Source: Ferruginibacter sp.
Lineage (GTDB): Bacteria > Bacteroidota > Bacteroidia > Chitinophagales > Chitinophagaceae
Assembly: GCA_014379625.1 (NCBI GenBank)
Contig: JACMLJ010000006.1
Coordinates: forward strand, 62,001 to 126,000
Reading direction: 5' to 3'
Length of the DNA stretch: 64,000 nt
Position 1 is the stretch's first letter. Each line of letters starts with the position of its first letter. The notes beneath the pieces are model-generated. The model did not search any database and had not been told where the DNA came from. It saw only the letters and a list, made by a program, of their open reading frames with translations. Both the position numbers and the translations under genes were made by a program. Positions 63,594 to 64,000 of the stretch are shown here, one piece after another.

Positions 63594-64000
63594 ATGAGTA
63601 ATTCAACAAAAAAATGGTACGCTTTATACACCAAGCCAGGCTGTGAAAAAAAGGTGGCAAATTTGTTGTCCCGTAAGAACATTGAAAATTATTGTCCCTT
63701 GAAACGTCAATGGAATGGTAGAAAAAAGGTAGTATTGGAACCACTGTTTAACTCCTATGTTTTTGTTCAAATTACGGATGCTCACTTACTTAATATCCGC
63801 ATGTCTGATAGCATTGTCAATTTTGTCTATTGGTTGGGTAAGCCAGCGGTAATACAAGATGAAGAGATTGCGATTATGAAACAAATTATGAATGAGTATG
63901 CTAATGTGAAATTGGAGAAGATTCCATTTGATTTAGATGGCATGGTACGGGTAATTGGGGTTCCATTGGAAGATAAGAAAGCAAATAAGGTGTCCGTTAT
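63594..64000 (+). CDS. UpxY-type transcription antiterminator (NusG family), N-terminal part
   Basis: The gene runs off the window edge; 135 codons are visible. It begins MSNSTKKWYALYTKPGCEKK, the standard start of the NusG N-terminal domain. FNSYVFVQIT and the VIQDEEIAIMKQIM region follow, typical of the UpxY/RfaH-like antiterminators at the front of Bacteroidota capsule and exopolysaccharide operons. It would bind RNA polymerase and let it read through the leader into the downstream genes. A polysaccharide gene cluster is therefore expected just past the window. A candidate promoter lies at 63170-63200. Confidence 0.9.
   Translation, partial: MSNSTKKWYALYTKPGCEKKVANLLSRKNIENYCPLKRQWNGRKKVVLEPLFNSYVFVQITDAHLLNIRMSDSIVNFVYWLGKPAVIQDEEIAIMKQIMNEYANVKLEKIPFDLDGMVRVIGVPLEDKKANKVSV

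Overview
The window is chromosomal DNA of a Bacteroidota bacterium, most likely of the family Chitinophagaceae. This rests on a SusD-type lipoprotein, two giant FG-GAP/ASPIC lipoproteins, the Bacteroidota-only families DUF4293, DUF3127, DUF4173 and DUF6427, an UpxY-type antiterminator, and TAnnTTTG-like -7 promoter boxes in front of several genes. The assignment comes from reading the sequence; no database search was run.

Layout. 1-17.6 kb is a carbohydrate and surface region. It holds the end of a susD gene, two tandem ASPIC/VCBS lipoproteins, a GyrI-like protein, a periplasmic GH65 enzyme, two vanadium-haloperoxidase/PAP2 lipoproteins flanking an outer-membrane barrel, and a GH37 trehalase. 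17.8-25.2 kb is housekeeping: uvrA, an ECF sigma factor, a DsbD system with an extra free-standing N-terminal domain, and purQ. 25.2-31.3 kb is mostly membrane proteins (DUF6427, DUF1361, diacylglycerol kinase family, a DUF4173 operon with a winged-helix regulator) and contains a decayed partial copy of the DUF4173 gene. 31.5-38.8 kb holds a class III aminotransferase, gamma carbonic anhydrase, rsgA, an acyltransferase-like membrane protein and galM-galK. 38.9-42.7 kb has a NarL-type response regulator and a REC-PAS-PAS-histidine kinase separated by 1.3 kb without a convincing gene. 42.8-47.1 kb is a compact sucrose operon (MFS importer, fructokinase, amylosucrase-type GH13) with a LacI-type palindrome in front. 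47.2-55.1 kb carries a DUF4293 protein, glyA, a nucleotidyltransferase, a nitronate monooxygenase and Wza/Wzz-like export genes. 55.1-62.1 kb has an ABC-2 exporter pair, a FAD dehydrogenase, DUF3127 and dnaA. The last part has tRNA-Ser, tRNA-Pro and the start of an UpxY antiterminator after a long leader, which suggests a capsule or exopolysaccharide locus just beyond the edge.

The most unusual content is intergenic. Two small elements (238 and 261 bp) share the same 19-bp terminal inverted repeats but carry unrelated sets of triloop hairpins (REP-like) inside. Nearby and elsewhere, many intergenic gaps contain degenerate phrase arrays with a strict period of 7, 8 or 9 nt. The phrase differs from array to array while the period is kept. 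Two of the arrays run into the 3' ends of genes.

How the genes fit together: SusD, GH65 and trehalase suggest scavenging of trehalose-like or alpha-linked glucosides in the periplasm. The sucrose operon would import sucrose, split it with amylosucrase into glucan and fructose, and phosphorylate the fructose. Wza/Wzz and the terminal UpxY gene belong to surface polysaccharide export.
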